The notes below the pieces were generated by a model that saw only the letters and a program-made list of their open reading frames with translations, had not been told where the DNA came from and did no database searches. 64,000 bases of DNA from Propionibacteriales bacterium (lineage in GTDB: Bacteria; Actinomycetota; Actinomycetes; Propionibacteriales; Nocardioidaceae), in the NCBI GenBank assembly GCA_009377795.1, contig WHTJ01000003.1, positions 1 through 64,000 on the forward strand, given 5' to 3'. Shown here one piece after another: positions 24,918 through 33,532 of the stretch. The position numbers and the translations under genes were made by a program. The number at the start of each line of letters is the position of its first letter. Within the stretch, counting starts at the first letter, position 1.

Positions 24918-26894
24918 GTGCACGTGCGATTCGGGAGGAAAGGCGAGTCGTCGGTCTCGCCGACCGCGTCGCCGCCGGATGGTGGCCATGAGCCGGACAC
25001 CGCGGTACTCGATCGCCTGTCCGCGACCGGGAAGGCGACCGGGTCGGCTGGGGCGACCGGGGTGGCCGACTCGGTCGAGGTGCCAGGGGCGGCCGACGCG
25101 GGTAGCGGCATGCTTGCGCACGATCGGCTGTTCCCCGCGCTGTTCGCGCTCGGCCTGCTTGTCCTGATGGCTCTGCTCTACATCGGGGCGTACTTCTTCA
25201 CCGACGACCGGATCCCGCGCAGCGTCAGCGTCGCCGGGGTGGACATCGGCGGGATGCGGCCGGCCGCCGCCGAGGAGGAGCTGAGGAAGGAGCTGCGTCC
25301 GCGGGCGCGCGGTCCGATCGTGGCGACGTACGACGGCGAGCGGTTCGAGATCAACTCCAAGAAGGCCGGGCTGAGCCTCGACGTCGCGGAGACCGTGGAC
25401 CAGGCCGGCGGTGAACGCAGTCTCAACCCGCTGCGGATGCTCTCCGTGCTCATCGGCGGCAACGCGGTCGATCCGGTGGTCGAGGTCGACGAGGACCGGC
25501 TGACGACCGAGGTCGAGAAGGTCGCCGAACGGGTCGACCGGAAGCCGGTCGAGGGCTCGATCAGCTTCGCCGGGACCGACGCGAGGGCCGAGTTTCCCCG
25601 CCCGGGCAGGGCGGTCGAGGTCGAGGAGACCATGGAGCGGCTGCGCGAGGTCTATCTCACCAGTGAGCCGGTCTTCGAGCTCCCGGTGGGCGAGACCGCT
25701 CCAGAGGTCGGGAAAGACGCCGTACGCCAGGCCCTGCGGGAGTTCGCCGAGCCGGCGATGTCCGGGCCGGTGACCGTGCGGGCCCGCGGGGAGAAGGCGG
25801 TGCTCTCGCCGGTCCAGCTCGCGCCCGCGCTGTCCATGAGGGTGGTCGACGGCGCTCTCGAACCACGGCTCGACGAGGCGGAGCTGCACAAGCACGCGGG
25901 TGCGGAGCTCCGCTCGCTGACCAAGCGGCCGAAGGATGCGAAGGTCGTCCTCCGTGACGGGCGGCCGAGGGTCGTCGCCGGCAGGGTCGGTACGACGATC
26001 GCGCCCGGCAAGGTCGCGGGTGCGGTGTTGCCGGCGCTGACCGAGACCGGCAAGGACCGGGTGGTCAGGCTCGATGTCAGGACCGCGAAGCCGGCCTTCA
26101 CCACCAAGGACGCCCGCGAGCTCGGGATCAACAAGGTGGTCAGCGATTTCACGACGTACTACCCGCATTCTGAATACCGCAACGTCAATCTCGGCCGGGC
26201 CACCGAGCTGATCGACGGCACGGTGCTGAAGCCGGGCGACACGTTCAGCCTCAACGACACCGTGGGTGAGCGCACGGCCGAGAACGGCTTCACCGTCGGT
26301 TACGTCATCCAGAACGGCGCCCTGGTGGAGGATTTCGGTGGGGGAGTCTCCCAGGTGGCGACCACGCTGTACAACGCCTCGTTCTTCGCCGGCCTGAAGG
26401 ACATCGAGCACAACCCGCACTCGCTGTACTTCAACCGTTACCCGGAGGGCCGGGAGTCCACGGTCGCGTGGCCTTGGCTGGACCTGCGGTTCCAGAACGA
26501 CACGCCGTACGGCGTCTTGATCCGCAGCTGGATCGAGCCCAGCACGTCGTATTCAGAGGGCGAGATGCACGCCGAGATCTGGAGTACGAAGTACTGGGAC
26601 ATCGAGGCCGGCAAGTCCGAGCGGTACAACTTCCGGTCATCGTCGGTGAGGTTCGACCCGTCGCCCTCGTGCGTGGAGCAGACCGGGTTCCGCGGGTTCG
26701 ACGTGGACATCTACCGGTACTTCCACCGGAACGGCGAGCGGGTCGAGACCGAGAAGTGGCACGTCTCCTACAACCCCGCGCCGACGGTCCACTGCCGGCC
26801 CCGGCCGGAGAAGAACGCCAACGGTGGTGACGGCGGCCAGGGCGGCCAAGGCGGGGGCGGCGATACCGGCGGGGACGGCGACCGGCGCGGATAG
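24918..26894 (+). CDS. VanW family membrane-anchored cell-wall protein
   Basis: Protein of 658 residues with a cytoplasmic N-terminus of about 75 residues, one membrane span (LFPALFALGLLVLMALLYIG) and a large extracellular part. Two YoaR-like putative peptidoglycan-binding repeats precede the VanW domain, which starts around DFTTYYPHSEYRNVNLG and includes LKPGDTFSLNDTVGERT and FGGGVSQVATTLYNA. The tail is Gly/Asp rich. VanW domains occur in some vancomycin-resistance clusters but no van genes are here, so a general role in the wall is inferred. Start is GTG with GAGGGG upstream. Confidence 0.88.
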   Translation: MHVRFGRKGESSVSPTASPPDGGHEPDTAVLDRLSATGKATGSAGATGVADSVEVPGAADAGSGMLAHDRLFPALFALGLLVLMALLYIGAYFFTDDRIPRSVSVAGVDIGGMRPAAAEEELRKELRPRARGPIVATYDGERFEINSKKAGLSLDVAETVDQAGGERSLNPLRMLSVLIGGNAVDPVVEVDEDRLTTEVEKVAERVDRKPVEGSISFAGTDARAEFPRPGRAVEVEETMERLREVYLTSEPVFELPVGETAPEVGKDAVRQALREFAEPAMSGPVTVRARGEKAVLSPVQLAPALSMRVVDGALEPRLDEAELHKHAGAELRSLTKRPKDAKVVLRDGRPRVVAGRVGTTIAPGKVAGAVLPALTETGKDRVVRLDVRTAKPAFTTKDARELGINKVVSDFTTYYPHSEYRNVNLGRATELIDGTVLKPGDTFSLNDTVGERTAENGFTVGYVIQNGALVEDFGGGVSQVATTLYNASFFAGLKDIEHNPHSLYFNRYPEGRESTVAWPWLDLRFQNDTPYGVLIRSWIEPSTSYSEGEMHAEIWSTKYWDIEAGKSERYNFRSSSVRFDPSPSCVEQTGFRGFDVDIYRYFHRNGERVETEKWHVSYNPAPTVHCRPRPEKNANGGDGGQGGQGGGGDTGGDGDRRG

Positions 26895-26975
26895 CCGTCG
26901 CGCGATAGCCATCGCGCGGTAGGCGTCGATCCGACTCGCTCACCAACTTGATTCGCCCCAGCAGGCGGACAATGG

Positions 26976-27061
26976 TGCAATCTCGACGCGACATTCGCGA
27001 CCCCTCGCGCCGAGATTGCAGAACTGGTCGTTCCCCTCGCGCCGAGATTGCGCATCTGGCC
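26976..27061. repeat. Intergenic repeat family A, copy 4 (three units)
   Basis: Three units: one inverted (TGCAATCTCGACGCGA, 26976-26991) and two direct (27005-27029 and 27037-27061, each starting TCGCGCCGAGATTGC). They occupy the gap between convergent vanW-family and SH3-domain genes. The array may have replaced the missing 3' part of the latter gene. Confidence 0.75.
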
Positions 27062-27087
27062 GGATCGGACTCCCCGGCCTCGGGTCC

Positions 27088-27339
27088 CTATTCCGGGGCC
27101 GGGCGGCGTCGGCGGTGCGGCTGCGGAGGTGGCGGGATGGGCTTCCCCGAGACCGCATCGGCCAGGGCGATCTCGACGAGCAGGCCGTCCGCGCGGCGTA
27201 CCCGTATCGTGTCCTGGCCCCATTCTTCGAGCACCCCGAGAACGTCCGTCATCGCCGGACCGCCGGACGGACCTGACTCGCCGGGTAAAATCCGGCGTAC
27301 GACGACGCGCTCGCCGAGATGGGCAGGTGTGAGCTGCAT
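27088..27339 (-). CDS. Stand-alone SH3-like domain of the Rv0428c/cg3035 GNAT family
   Basis: Protein of 83 residues. LTPAHLGERVVVRRILPGE, TDVLGVLEEWGQDTIRVRR and DAVSGKPIPP resemble the small N-terminal domain that precedes the acetyltransferase domain in the actinobacterial Rv0428c/cg3035 family, a gene often found next to fdxA-dapC as here. The GNAT domain is absent: the frame ends after a Pro/Arg tail and the downstream DNA is repeats. It is likely a 3'-truncated gene that may still express the domain. Recognition is from pattern only. Confidence 0.6.
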   Translation of the reverse strand: MQLTPAHLGERVVVRRILPGESGPSGGPAMTDVLGVLEEWGQDTIRVRRADGLLVEIALADAVSGKPIPPPPQPHRRRRPAPE

Positions 27340-27448
27340 AACCTCTCCAACACGTGGGCAGCTGCGGGCAACCGAATCTCGTCGCGTGATACTAGGGTGG
27401 AGAAGTCAATCCGGCCAACCAGACGCCGCCGATGCGAGGAGGATCCAG

Positions 27449-27781
27449 GTGACTTACGTCATCGCGCAACCCTGCGTGGATGTCAAAGACAGGGGCTGCG
27501 TCGACGAGTGCCCGGTCGATTGCATCTATGAAGGCTCCCGGATGCTCTACATCCATCCTGACGAGTGTGTGGACTGTGGCGCATGCGAGCCCGTCTGCCC
27601 GGTGGAAGCCATCTTCTACGAGGACGACACGCCCGAACAGTGGAAGGACTACTACGCGGCCAATGTCGAGTTCTTCGATGATCTCGGCTCGCCGGGCGGA
27701 GCCGCCAAGATGGGTGTGATCGACAAAGACCATCCGATGATCGCGGACCTTCCGCCGCAGAACCAGGACGTGGATGTCTGA
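27449..27781 (+). CDS. fdxA: 7Fe ferredoxin FdxA
   Basis: Ferredoxin of 110 residues with a [3Fe-4S] and a [4Fe-4S] cluster: CVDVKDRGCVDECPVDC at the N-terminus and CVDCGACEPVCPVEA following. GTG 27449 has a strong GAGGAGG upstream and gives the canonical TYVIAQPC start. It overlaps dapC by 8 nt, a pairing that is conserved in actinomycetes. Electron donor role; partner unknown. Confidence 0.95.
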   Translation: MTYVIAQPCVDVKDRGCVDECPVDCIYEGSRMLYIHPDECVDCGACEPVCPVEAIFYEDDTPEQWKDYYAANVEFFDDLGSPGGAAKMGVIDKDHPMIADLPPQNQDVDV

Positions 27782-28907
27782 AGCCACCTCGGCGTCCGCC
27801 CTGTCCGGGTGGACGCCGCAGGTGTCCTGCCGGCTGCCTGACTTCCCGTGGGACTCGCTGGCGCCGTACGGCGCACAAGCGCGGACCCACCCAGGCGGGA
27901 TGGTCGACCTCTCGGTGGGGACCCCCGTCGACCCAACTCCGCCGGCGCTGCGGGAGGCGTTGCGCGATGCCGCCGACGCGCCCGGATACCCGACAGTGCA
28001 TGGGACGCCGGAGCTACGTGCGGCGGCGGCCGGGTGGCTGGCTCGCCGGTTCGGGGCCAGCGGGCTCGACGCCGACGACGTGTTGCCGGTGATCGGTACG
28101 AAGGAGCTGGTCGCGGCGTTGCCGAATCAGTTGGGGTTCGGTTCCGGCGACACCGTCGTAGTTCCCGAGCTGGCCTACCCGACGTACGCCGTCGGTGCCC
28201 TGCTGGCCGGCTGTACCGTCGTGACGACGGACAGCACGCACGCGGTCGGACCGGCCCGGGTTTCCCTGATCTGGCTGAACTCCCCGGCCAATCCGACCGG
28301 GCGGGTGTTGCCGGTCGAGCACCTGCGCAAGGTGGTCGCGTGGGCCCGCGAGCGGGGAGCGATCGTGGCGTCCGACGAGTGCTACATCGAGTTCGGCTGG
28401 GAGGCCCGGCCGACGTCGATCCTTCATCCGGACGTGTGCGGGGGTCCGTTCGACGGCCTGCTCGCAGTGCATTCGCTGTCGAAGCGCTCGAACATGGCCG
28501 GTTATCGCTGCGGGTTCGTCGCGGGGGATCCACGCCTGGTGGCCGAGCTGCTCGCGATACGCCGGCACGCCGGGTTCATGACCCCGACCCCCACCCAGGA
28601 GGTCATGCGAGTCGCGCTGGGTGACGACGCACACGTCGCGGCGCAGCGGGCTCGCTATGCGGCGCGCCGGGAGATCCTGCGTACGGCGCTGGAGGCCGCA
28701 GGCTTCCGGATCGATCACTCCGATGCCTCGCTGTATCTGTGGGCGACCCGTCGCGAACCGTGCTGGGAGACGGTGCGATGGTTCGCCGAACACGGGATTC
28801 TGGTCGCGCCCGGCGACTTCTACGGCCCCGCCGGCGAGCAGCACGTACGCGTCGCGCTCACCGCGACCGACGAGCGGGTGGCCGCAGCCGCCGACCGCCT
28901 GGCCTGA
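27774..28907 (+). CDS. dapC: Succinyldiaminopimelate transaminase DapC
   Basis: PLP-dependent aminotransferase (fold type I, 377 residues) of the succinylase branch of lysine/DAP synthesis. It makes N-succinyl-LL-2,6-diaminopimelate from the keto precursor with glutamate. LNSPANPTGRVLP, SDECYIEFGW and the PLP lysine in HSLSKRSNMAGYRCGF are visible. It is translationally linked to fdxA and clustered with dapD and dapE. Confidence 0.93.
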   Translation: MSEATSASALSGWTPQVSCRLPDFPWDSLAPYGAQARTHPGGMVDLSVGTPVDPTPPALREALRDAADAPGYPTVHGTPELRAAAAGWLARRFGASGLDADDVLPVIGTKELVAALPNQLGFGSGDTVVVPELAYPTYAVGALLAGCTVVTTDSTHAVGPARVSLIWLNSPANPTGRVLPVEHLRKVVAWARERGAIVASDECYIEFGWEARPTSILHPDVCGGPFDGLLAVHSLSKRSNMAGYRCGFVAGDPRLVAELLAIRRHAGFMTPTPTQEVMRVALGDDAHVAAQRARYAARREILRTALEAAGFRIDHSDASLYLWATRREPCWETVRWFAEHGILVAPGDFYGPAGEQHVRVALTATDERVAAAADRLA

Positions 28908-28913
28908 CGGGTC

Positions 28914-28970
28914 GGCCACAACTGCAATCTCGGCGCGAGAAAAGCGGCCAGATGTGCAATCTCGGCGCGA
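28914..28970. repeat. Intergenic repeat family A, copy 5 (two units)
   Basis: Two direct units, 28914-28938 and 28946-28970, each with core TGCAATCTCGGCGCGA preceded by GGCCA. A short purine-rich run of about 30 nt built on GGGGGCGA follows (28971-29000). The element fills the gap between convergent dapC and the next gene. Confidence 0.78.
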
Positions 28971-29008
28971 GGGGGCGAGGGGGCGAGGGGGCGCGAGAGG
29001 GGGCGTGC

Positions 29009-30034
29009 CTATCGGACGTCGACGTGGACGTGGTCGCGATGCTGCAGAATCTGCGGGTCGCCGCCGGATGGTTCGTCGTACTCCCGCCATCCCTGGGACG
29101 AGCGGCGTGCGGTCCATATCCGGTCGTCGAAGATCACCGTCGCGATGCCGAGCCGGTCGGCGCGGGCGACGAGATAGTGCGCGAGCGCCCAGCCTCTTCG
29201 GGAGTTGTCCGGGTTGACCGGCCGGAAGAAGATGTCGATCGCGCGGCCGTCGTAATGCGCCGAACCGGCCGAGTGCCCGTTGCGCACGCCTCCGGGCGCG
29301 AAGCCACCGAGCTGCAGTCCGTCGAAGGTGGCGGCAAGGTCCCGGCGTACGCCGTTCGCCCGCGAGGTCAGTCCGTTGGGCCGGAGCCTCTGCGCATCGT
29401 CGTCCACCGGCCGGATGGTGCACGTGAACGCCGACCGGCTGTACCCGGTCAGGGCCGAGGCGAGCACCCGGGCGTCCTGCTCGTGCCCGGCGTAGGCGTC
29501 CGCGTACGCCGAGCGCTGCACCTCCTGCGCGGCCTTGGTGATCTCCATCGTCTCGTAGCCGTCCACCTCGACCAGATCGTCGTAGAACCGGCCGCTGGCG
29601 TAGTGCGGGTCCCGAACCTGTTGCTTCGTTCCCCAGCCCTGTGACGGGCGCTGCTGGAACAGCCCGAGCGAGTCGCGGTCGCCGTAGTCCAGGTTGCGGA
29701 TCTTCGACTCCTGGTACGCCGTCGCCAGCGCGATGGTCACGGCGCGGGCCGGGAGACCACGGCGGATCGCCTCACCGGCGATGATCGCGGCGTTCTCGGC
29801 CTGCTCGAGATCCACCCAGACCTTGCGCCCACTGGCCTGCGCCTCGCATCCCTCCGGATCGGGGAACGGTCCGGCTCCCGAGGAGATCATCGCGAACAAC
29901 ACGCCGGCCCCCACGCCGCCCACCAGGAGCAGTCCCACGATCGCCCTGATCGGCCTGCGCTTCCGGCGAGGTGTCGTGGTGGGTTCGGGCCGGAGCCGCT
30001 CGGGGCTCAGTGCGGACATGGCACCCCGAGGCAC
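29009..30034 (-). CDS. Membrane-anchored protein with M15/ARB_07466-like C-terminal domain
   Basis: Protein of 341 residues. A basic N-terminus precedes one membrane anchor (AIVGLLLVGGVGAGVLFAMI). The middle region contains a lysozyme-like helical segment (AYQESKIRNLDYGDRDSLGLFQQRPSQGW, given as motif positions about 110-140). The C-terminal domain has an LAS-peptidase-like metal pattern (SAHYDGRAIDIFF and HVHVDV). A role at the peptidoglycan is inferred from the domains and the neighbouring DAP genes; catalysis is not proven. It follows dapD by 3 bp and is probably in its operon. Confidence 0.75.
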   Translation of the reverse strand: MPRGAMSALSPERLRPEPTTTPRRKRRPIRAIVGLLLVGGVGAGVLFAMISSGAGPFPDPEGCEAQASGRKVWVDLEQAENAAIIAGEAIRRGLPARAVTIALATAYQESKIRNLDYGDRDSLGLFQQRPSQGWGTKQQVRDPHYASGRFYDDLVEVDGYETMEITKAAQEVQRSAYADAYAGHEQDARVLASALTGYSRSAFTCTIRPVDDDAQRLRPNGLTSRANGVRRDLAATFDGLQLGGFAPGGVRNGHSAGSAHYDGRAIDIFFRPVNPDNSRRGWALAHYLVARADRLGIATVIFDDRIWTARRSSQGWREYDEPSGGDPQILQHRDHVHVDVR

Positions 30035-30037
30035 CGC

Positions 30038-30970
30038 CTAGGCGTTCGCATGCAGCGCCTCGTTCAGCTGGATACCGCTGCCCTGGCGGGGTGCCGCCTC
30101 GACGGCTCCGGTCACGGAGTTCCGGCGGAACAGAATGCCGTCGCGGCCCGACAGCTCGCGGGCCTTGACCACCGACTGGTCGGGCAGCGTGACCTTCGTG
30201 CCCGCCGTGACGTAGCACCCGGCCTCCACCACGCAGTCGTCGCCCAGCGAGATGCCGACGCCCGCGTTGGCGCCCAGCAGGCAGCGCTCGCCGATACTGA
30301 TGACCTCGTGGCCGCCGCCGGACAGCGTGCCCATGATCGAGGCGCCGCCCCCGATGTCGGACCCGTCGCCCACGACGACCCCGGCGGAGATCCTGCCCTC
30401 GACCATCGAGGTGCCGAGCGTCCCGGCGTTGAAGTTGACGAAGCCCTCGTGCATGACGGTCGTGCCGGACGCGAGGTGTGCGCCGAGGCGCACCCGGTCG
30501 GCGTCGGCGATGCGTACGCCGGCGGGTACGACGTAATCCGTCATCCGGGGGAACTTGTCCAGGCCGAACACCTGCACGCGCTGACCGGTGCCCGCGAGCC
30601 GCAGGCGGGTGTCCTCGAATCCCTCGGGGTCGCAGGGACCGGCGCTGGTCCACGCGACGTTGGCGAGCTGGCCGAACAGCCCCTCGAGGTTCAGCCCGTG
30701 CGGCCGGACGAGGCGGTGGCTGAGGAGGTGTAGCCGGAGGTACGCGTCGTTCGCGCCGTCCGGGGATGCGGCCAGGTCGATCTGGGTGAACACGGCGGTA
30801 CGGCGTACGCCTCGTACGTCGTCCTCGCCCTCCAGCGCGGCGAGCTCCGGTGGCACGGCGCGGCCGTCCGGGTCGCCGAGCATGGGCGCCGGATACCACG
30901 TGTCCAGAACCTTCCCCGACGTCGTGAGCGTGGCCAATCCGTGACCCCACGCGACCGCTGTCTTCGTCAT
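30038..30970 (-). CDS. dapD: Tetrahydrodipicolinate N-succinyltransferase DapD
   Basis: Left-handed beta-helix acyltransferase of 310 residues that succinylates tetrahydrodipicolinate in the DAP/lysine pathway. The hexapeptide-repeat region is visible in [20 protein letters not shown] and [23 protein letters not shown] 30970 is chosen because the upstream frame translates the CGNR gene antiframe; this start overlaps that gene's stop as ATGA. Confidence 0.93.
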   Translation of the reverse strand: MTKTAVAWGHGLATLTTSGKVLDTWYPAPMLGDPDGRAVPPELAALEGEDDVRGVRRTAVFTQIDLAASPDGANDAYLRLHLLSHRLVRPHGLNLEGLFGQLANVAWTSAGPCDPEGFEDTRLRLAGTGQRVQVFGLDKFPRMTDYVVPAGVRIADADRVRLGAHLASGTTVMHEGFVNFNAGTLGTSMVEGRISAGVVVGDGSDIGGGASIMGTLSGGGHEVISIGERCLLGANAGVGISLGDDCVVEAGCYVTAGTKVTLPDQSVVKARELSGRDGILFRRNSVTGAVEAAPRQGSGIQLNEALHANA

Positions 30971-31545
30971 GGCGAAGAATCTATCCGAGCCCTCAAAGCC
31001 GGCCGGTCGGCCCTCCGCCGCTGGTAGTAGGAGCGTGTCTTGTTGCGATTGCCACACGTCCGCATCGAGCACCAGCGCTTGGAGTGGTTCTTCGAGGTGT
31101 CGTAGTAGACGACCGCGCAGTCGGACGCCGAGCACAGCTTCATCCGCCGCCAGGCGCCGTCCGTGCTCGTCACGATCACGGCGGAGACGATCTCCGCGAG
31201 GAATCCGCCGACGCCCTCACCCGCGGGCCGGAGCTCGGCGTTGCCGGCCGGGTCGAAGGCGACGCGGAGTCTCAGCGGCGCGGCGAGCCGGGTGAGCGCG
31301 ACGCCGTCCAGGTGCCCGGCCGGGCCGTGATGGCCGCGTACCGCCTCGCGCAGCTCGGTGCGCAGCTGCCGCGCCCACTCCAGGTCGGAAGCGGTGACGC
31401 TGCGTGCCCGGGCGGCGCGGCCGTGGTCACGCAGCCACCGGCGGAACCGGGGGACGTCGGCGAGGTCGTCCTGGCCCGAGCTCACGTCGATCGAGTTCAG
31501 GAAGGACTCCACCAGCCGAAGCCGCGGCGGTACGTCGTGGGTCAC
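30967..31545 (-). CDS. CGNR zinc-finger transcriptional regulator
   Basis: Protein of 192 residues with an ABATE-type N-terminal domain and a C-terminal CGNR zinc finger: [16 protein letters not shown] followed by [14 protein letters not shown], which binds DNA. GTG 31545 is favoured by an upstream GGAGGAG. It is transcribed divergently from a VOC-type gene, which is its likely target together with itself. The downstream dapD start overlaps its stop, so dapD may also be read from this promoter. Confidence 0.85.
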   Translation of the reverse strand: MTHDVPPRLRLVESFLNSIDVSSGQDDLADVPRFRRWLRDHGRAARARSVTASDLEWARQLRTELREAVRGHHGPAGHLDGVALTRLAAPLRLRVAFDPAGNAELRPAGEGVGGFLAEIVSAVIVTSTDGAWRRMKLCSASDCAVVYYDTSKNHSKRWCSMRTCGNRNKTRSYYQRRRADRPALRARIDSSP

Positions 31546-31566
31546 TGCATGCTCCTCCACACCGGC

Positions 31567-31606
31567 TTGACAACGTTTGCCGACGTGCCAAATGATAACT
31601 GATAAA
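31567..31606. promoter_or_regulatory. Divergent promoter region with tandem TGATAA boxes
   Basis: TTGACA at 31567-31572 is a good -35 for the VOC gene. About 20 bp downstream are TGATAAC and TGATAAA in tandem (31593-31606), whose complement also offers a -10 (TATCAT) for the CGNR gene. The tandem boxes are a plausible operator for the CGNR protein. Read by eye only. Confidence 0.4.
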
Positions 31607-31633
31607 GTCACTTCACCGGTGTGAGAAGACGAC

Positions 31634-32258
31634 ATGGCCATCGCACAGTTCAAGGACCTCTGCATCGACGCCGCCGACCCTCGGGCGCTGGGCGAGTTCT
31701 ACGCGGCCGCTCGGCGGACCGACGCCGCGGCACACCGTATGGGTGAACGCCGTTCCGGAGCCGAAGACGGAGAAGCACCGCGTGCACCTCGACCTGCACA
31801 CCCAGTCCATCGCCGATCTCGAGGCGCTGGGAGCGACGGTGCTGGAGCCGCAGGCCCACTGGACGATCATGGCCGACCCGGAAGGCGGGGAGTTCTGCGC
31901 GTTCGTCCGCGACGAGGTGCCGCCGCAGCGGCTGTACGAGCTGGTCGTCGACTGCGCCGACCCGGAGGCCCAGGCCCGCTGGTGGTCGACGGTCCTCGCC
32001 GGGAACTGCGGGCACGACGACGCGCATCCGTGGTGGTGGGTCGACGAGATCCCGGGCGCGCCGTTCGAGAACCTGGTCTTCCAGCCCGTACCTGAACCCA
32101 AGACGGTCAAGAACCGTGTCCATCTGGACGTGACCGCCGCCGACCTGCCGCCGCTGGTGGACGCCGGGGCGGCCGTTCTGCGCAAGCGGGACGACGAGAT
32201 CCAGTGGACGGTGATGGCCGACCCGGAAGGCAACGAGTTCTGCGCGTTCGCCGACTGA
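31634..32258 (+). pseudogene. Two-domain VOC (glyoxalase-like) protein with internal deletion and frameshift
   Basis: The start AIAQFKDLCIDAADPRALGEF is a normal VOC N-terminus, but shortly after (about 31705-31725) the frame changes and several expected residues are missing. The rest resumes in another frame as HTVWVNAVPEPKTEKHRVHL and runs through a second VOC domain ending MADPEGNEFCAFAD. A GTG at 31743 could start a shortened 171-residue protein. The likely cause is a small deletion that also shifts the frame, or a sequencing error. Substrate unknown. Confidence 0.7.
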
Positions 32259-32266
32259 CCTGTCCT

Positions 32267-32326
32267 CGCGTGGCGCGGATCAGCTCTCGGAGGCGCGATT
32301 CTGCTGCCAGAACGCGCCACGCGACG
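32267..32326. repeat. Intergenic repeat family B, copy 2 (inverted repeat)
   Basis: CGCGTGGCGCG (32267-32277) and CGCGCCACGCG (32313-32323) are perfect inverted repeats. The segment before the second arm, TTCTGCTGCCAGAACGCGCC, matches family B units at 13209-13268. Confidence 0.6.
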
Positions 32327-32355
32327 CGGAACCCGCATGCGGCATGATCGCGGGT

Positions 32356-33429
32356 ATGCCAGACGGCCAGCGAATCGACCTGACCCAGGACGTCGTCACG
32401 CTCACCGAGCGGCTCGTCGACATCGAGTCGGTGAGCGGCGGCGAGGGCCCGCTCGCCGACGCGGTCGAGGCGGCGCTCGGGGCGCTGCCGGATCTCGACG
32501 TACGCCGGATCGGCCACACGGTCATGGCGCGCACCGACCGCGGCCTGCCCGAGCGGGTGGTCCTCGCGGGCCATCTCGACACCGTGCCGGCCAACGACAA
32601 CCTCCCGTCGCGGCGCGACGGGGACCGGGTGTACGGCCTCGGCGCGTGCGACATGAAGGGCGGGTGCGCGGTCGGACTGCGGGTCGCGGCCACGGTGCGC
32701 GAGCCGACCAGGGACGTGACGTTCCTCTTCTACGAGTGCGAGGAGGTCGCGGCCGAGCGCAACGGGCTCGCCATGGTGGCCACGCACCATCCGGACTGGC
32801 TGAAGGCCGATTTCGCCGTACTCATGGAGCCCACCAGCGCCACCGTCGAGGGAGGATGCCAGGGGACGGTCCAGGTCGACGTCCGCACCCGGGGGGTCCG
32901 GGCGCACACCGCGCGCGCCTGGATGGGGGAGAACGCGATCCACAAGACGGCCGAGATCCTGCGCCGGCTCGGTGAGTACGAGCCGCGGCGGCCGGAGGTG
33001 GACGGGCTGACCTATCACGAGGGGCTGAACGCCGTACGCATCGAGGGTGGCGTGGCCGGCAACGTGCTGCCCGACGAGGCGCAGGTACGGGTGAACTTCC
33101 GCTATGCACCGGACCGCAGCGAGGACGGGGCGCTGGCGTTCCTGCGGGAGTTCTTCGTCGGATTCGAGATGGAGGTCGCGGACTCGGCACCGGCGGCCCG
33201 GCCGGGTCTCGACGTCCCGGCGGCCGCGGCGTTCGTCGCCGGGATCGGGAAGCAGCCGCGCCCCAAGCACGGCTGGACCGACGTCGCCCGGTTCGCCGGG
33301 CTCGGGATCCCGGCGGTCAACTACGGCCCGGGCGATCCACTGCTGGCGCACTCTCAGGGCGAGTTCGTCGAGGCGGCCGAGCTGCGCGAATGCGAGGAGC
33401 GGGTACGGGCCTGGCTCGGCGACGGTTAG
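32356..33429 (+). CDS. dapE: Succinyl-diaminopimelate desuccinylase DapE
   Basis: M20 family metallopeptidase (357 residues from ATG 32356; ATG 32344 also possible) that removes succinate to give LL-diaminopimelate for lysine and peptidoglycan. The metal-site motif LAGHLDTVPAND, GACDMKGGCAVGL, YECEEVAAERNG and the C-terminal GPGDPLLAHSQGE are present. It completes a dapC-dapD-dapE set in this window. Confidence 0.93.
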   Translation: MPDGQRIDLTQDVVTLTERLVDIESVSGGEGPLADAVEAALGALPDLDVRRIGHTVMARTDRGLPERVVLAGHLDTVPANDNLPSRRDGDRVYGLGACDMKGGCAVGLRVAATVREPTRDVTFLFYECEEVAAERNGLAMVATHHPDWLKADFAVLMEPTSATVEGGCQGTVQVDVRTRGVRAHTARAWMGENAIHKTAEILRRLGEYEPRRPEVDGLTYHEGLNAVRIEGGVAGNVLPDEAQVRVNFRYAPDRSEDGALAFLREFFVGFEMEVADSAPAARPGLDVPAAAAFVAGIGKQPRPKHGWTDVARFAGLGIPAVNYGPGDPLLAHSQGEFVEAAELRECEERVRAWLGDG

Positions 33430-33463
33430 TGCGATCTCGACGCCGAGGTCGCGGGCCCGGATC

Positions 33464-33521
33464 GGCCAGATGTGCAATCTCGCCGCGAAAGGGGGCGGCC
33501 AGATGTGCAATCTCGCCGCGA
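33464..33521. repeat. Intergenic repeat family A, copy 6 (two units plus a degenerate one)
   Basis: Two direct units, 33464-33488 and 33497-33521, with core TGCAATCTCGCCGCGA, a G-to-C variant shared by both, which suggests local duplication. A weaker third unit (GTGCGATCTCGACGCCGA) starts at 33429. Located between convergent dapE and folP. Confidence 0.75.
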
Positions 33522-33532
33522 GGTGGGAGGGG

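Noticed and set aside
24867-26420. A 517-codon minus-strand ORF opposite the VanW-type gene
   Set aside because: Antisense shadow; the plus-strand protein has clear domains.
28971-29000. G-rich tandem GGGGGCGA units as a possible CRISPR or minisatellite
   Set aside because: Only about 30 bp with no spacers or regular unit; treated as a short low-complexity run next to a family A repeat.
6474-33521. Recurring peptide MCNLGA in several short ORFs, suggesting a protein family
   Set aside because: It is the translation of the family A intergenic repeat in different ORFs, not a conserved peptide.
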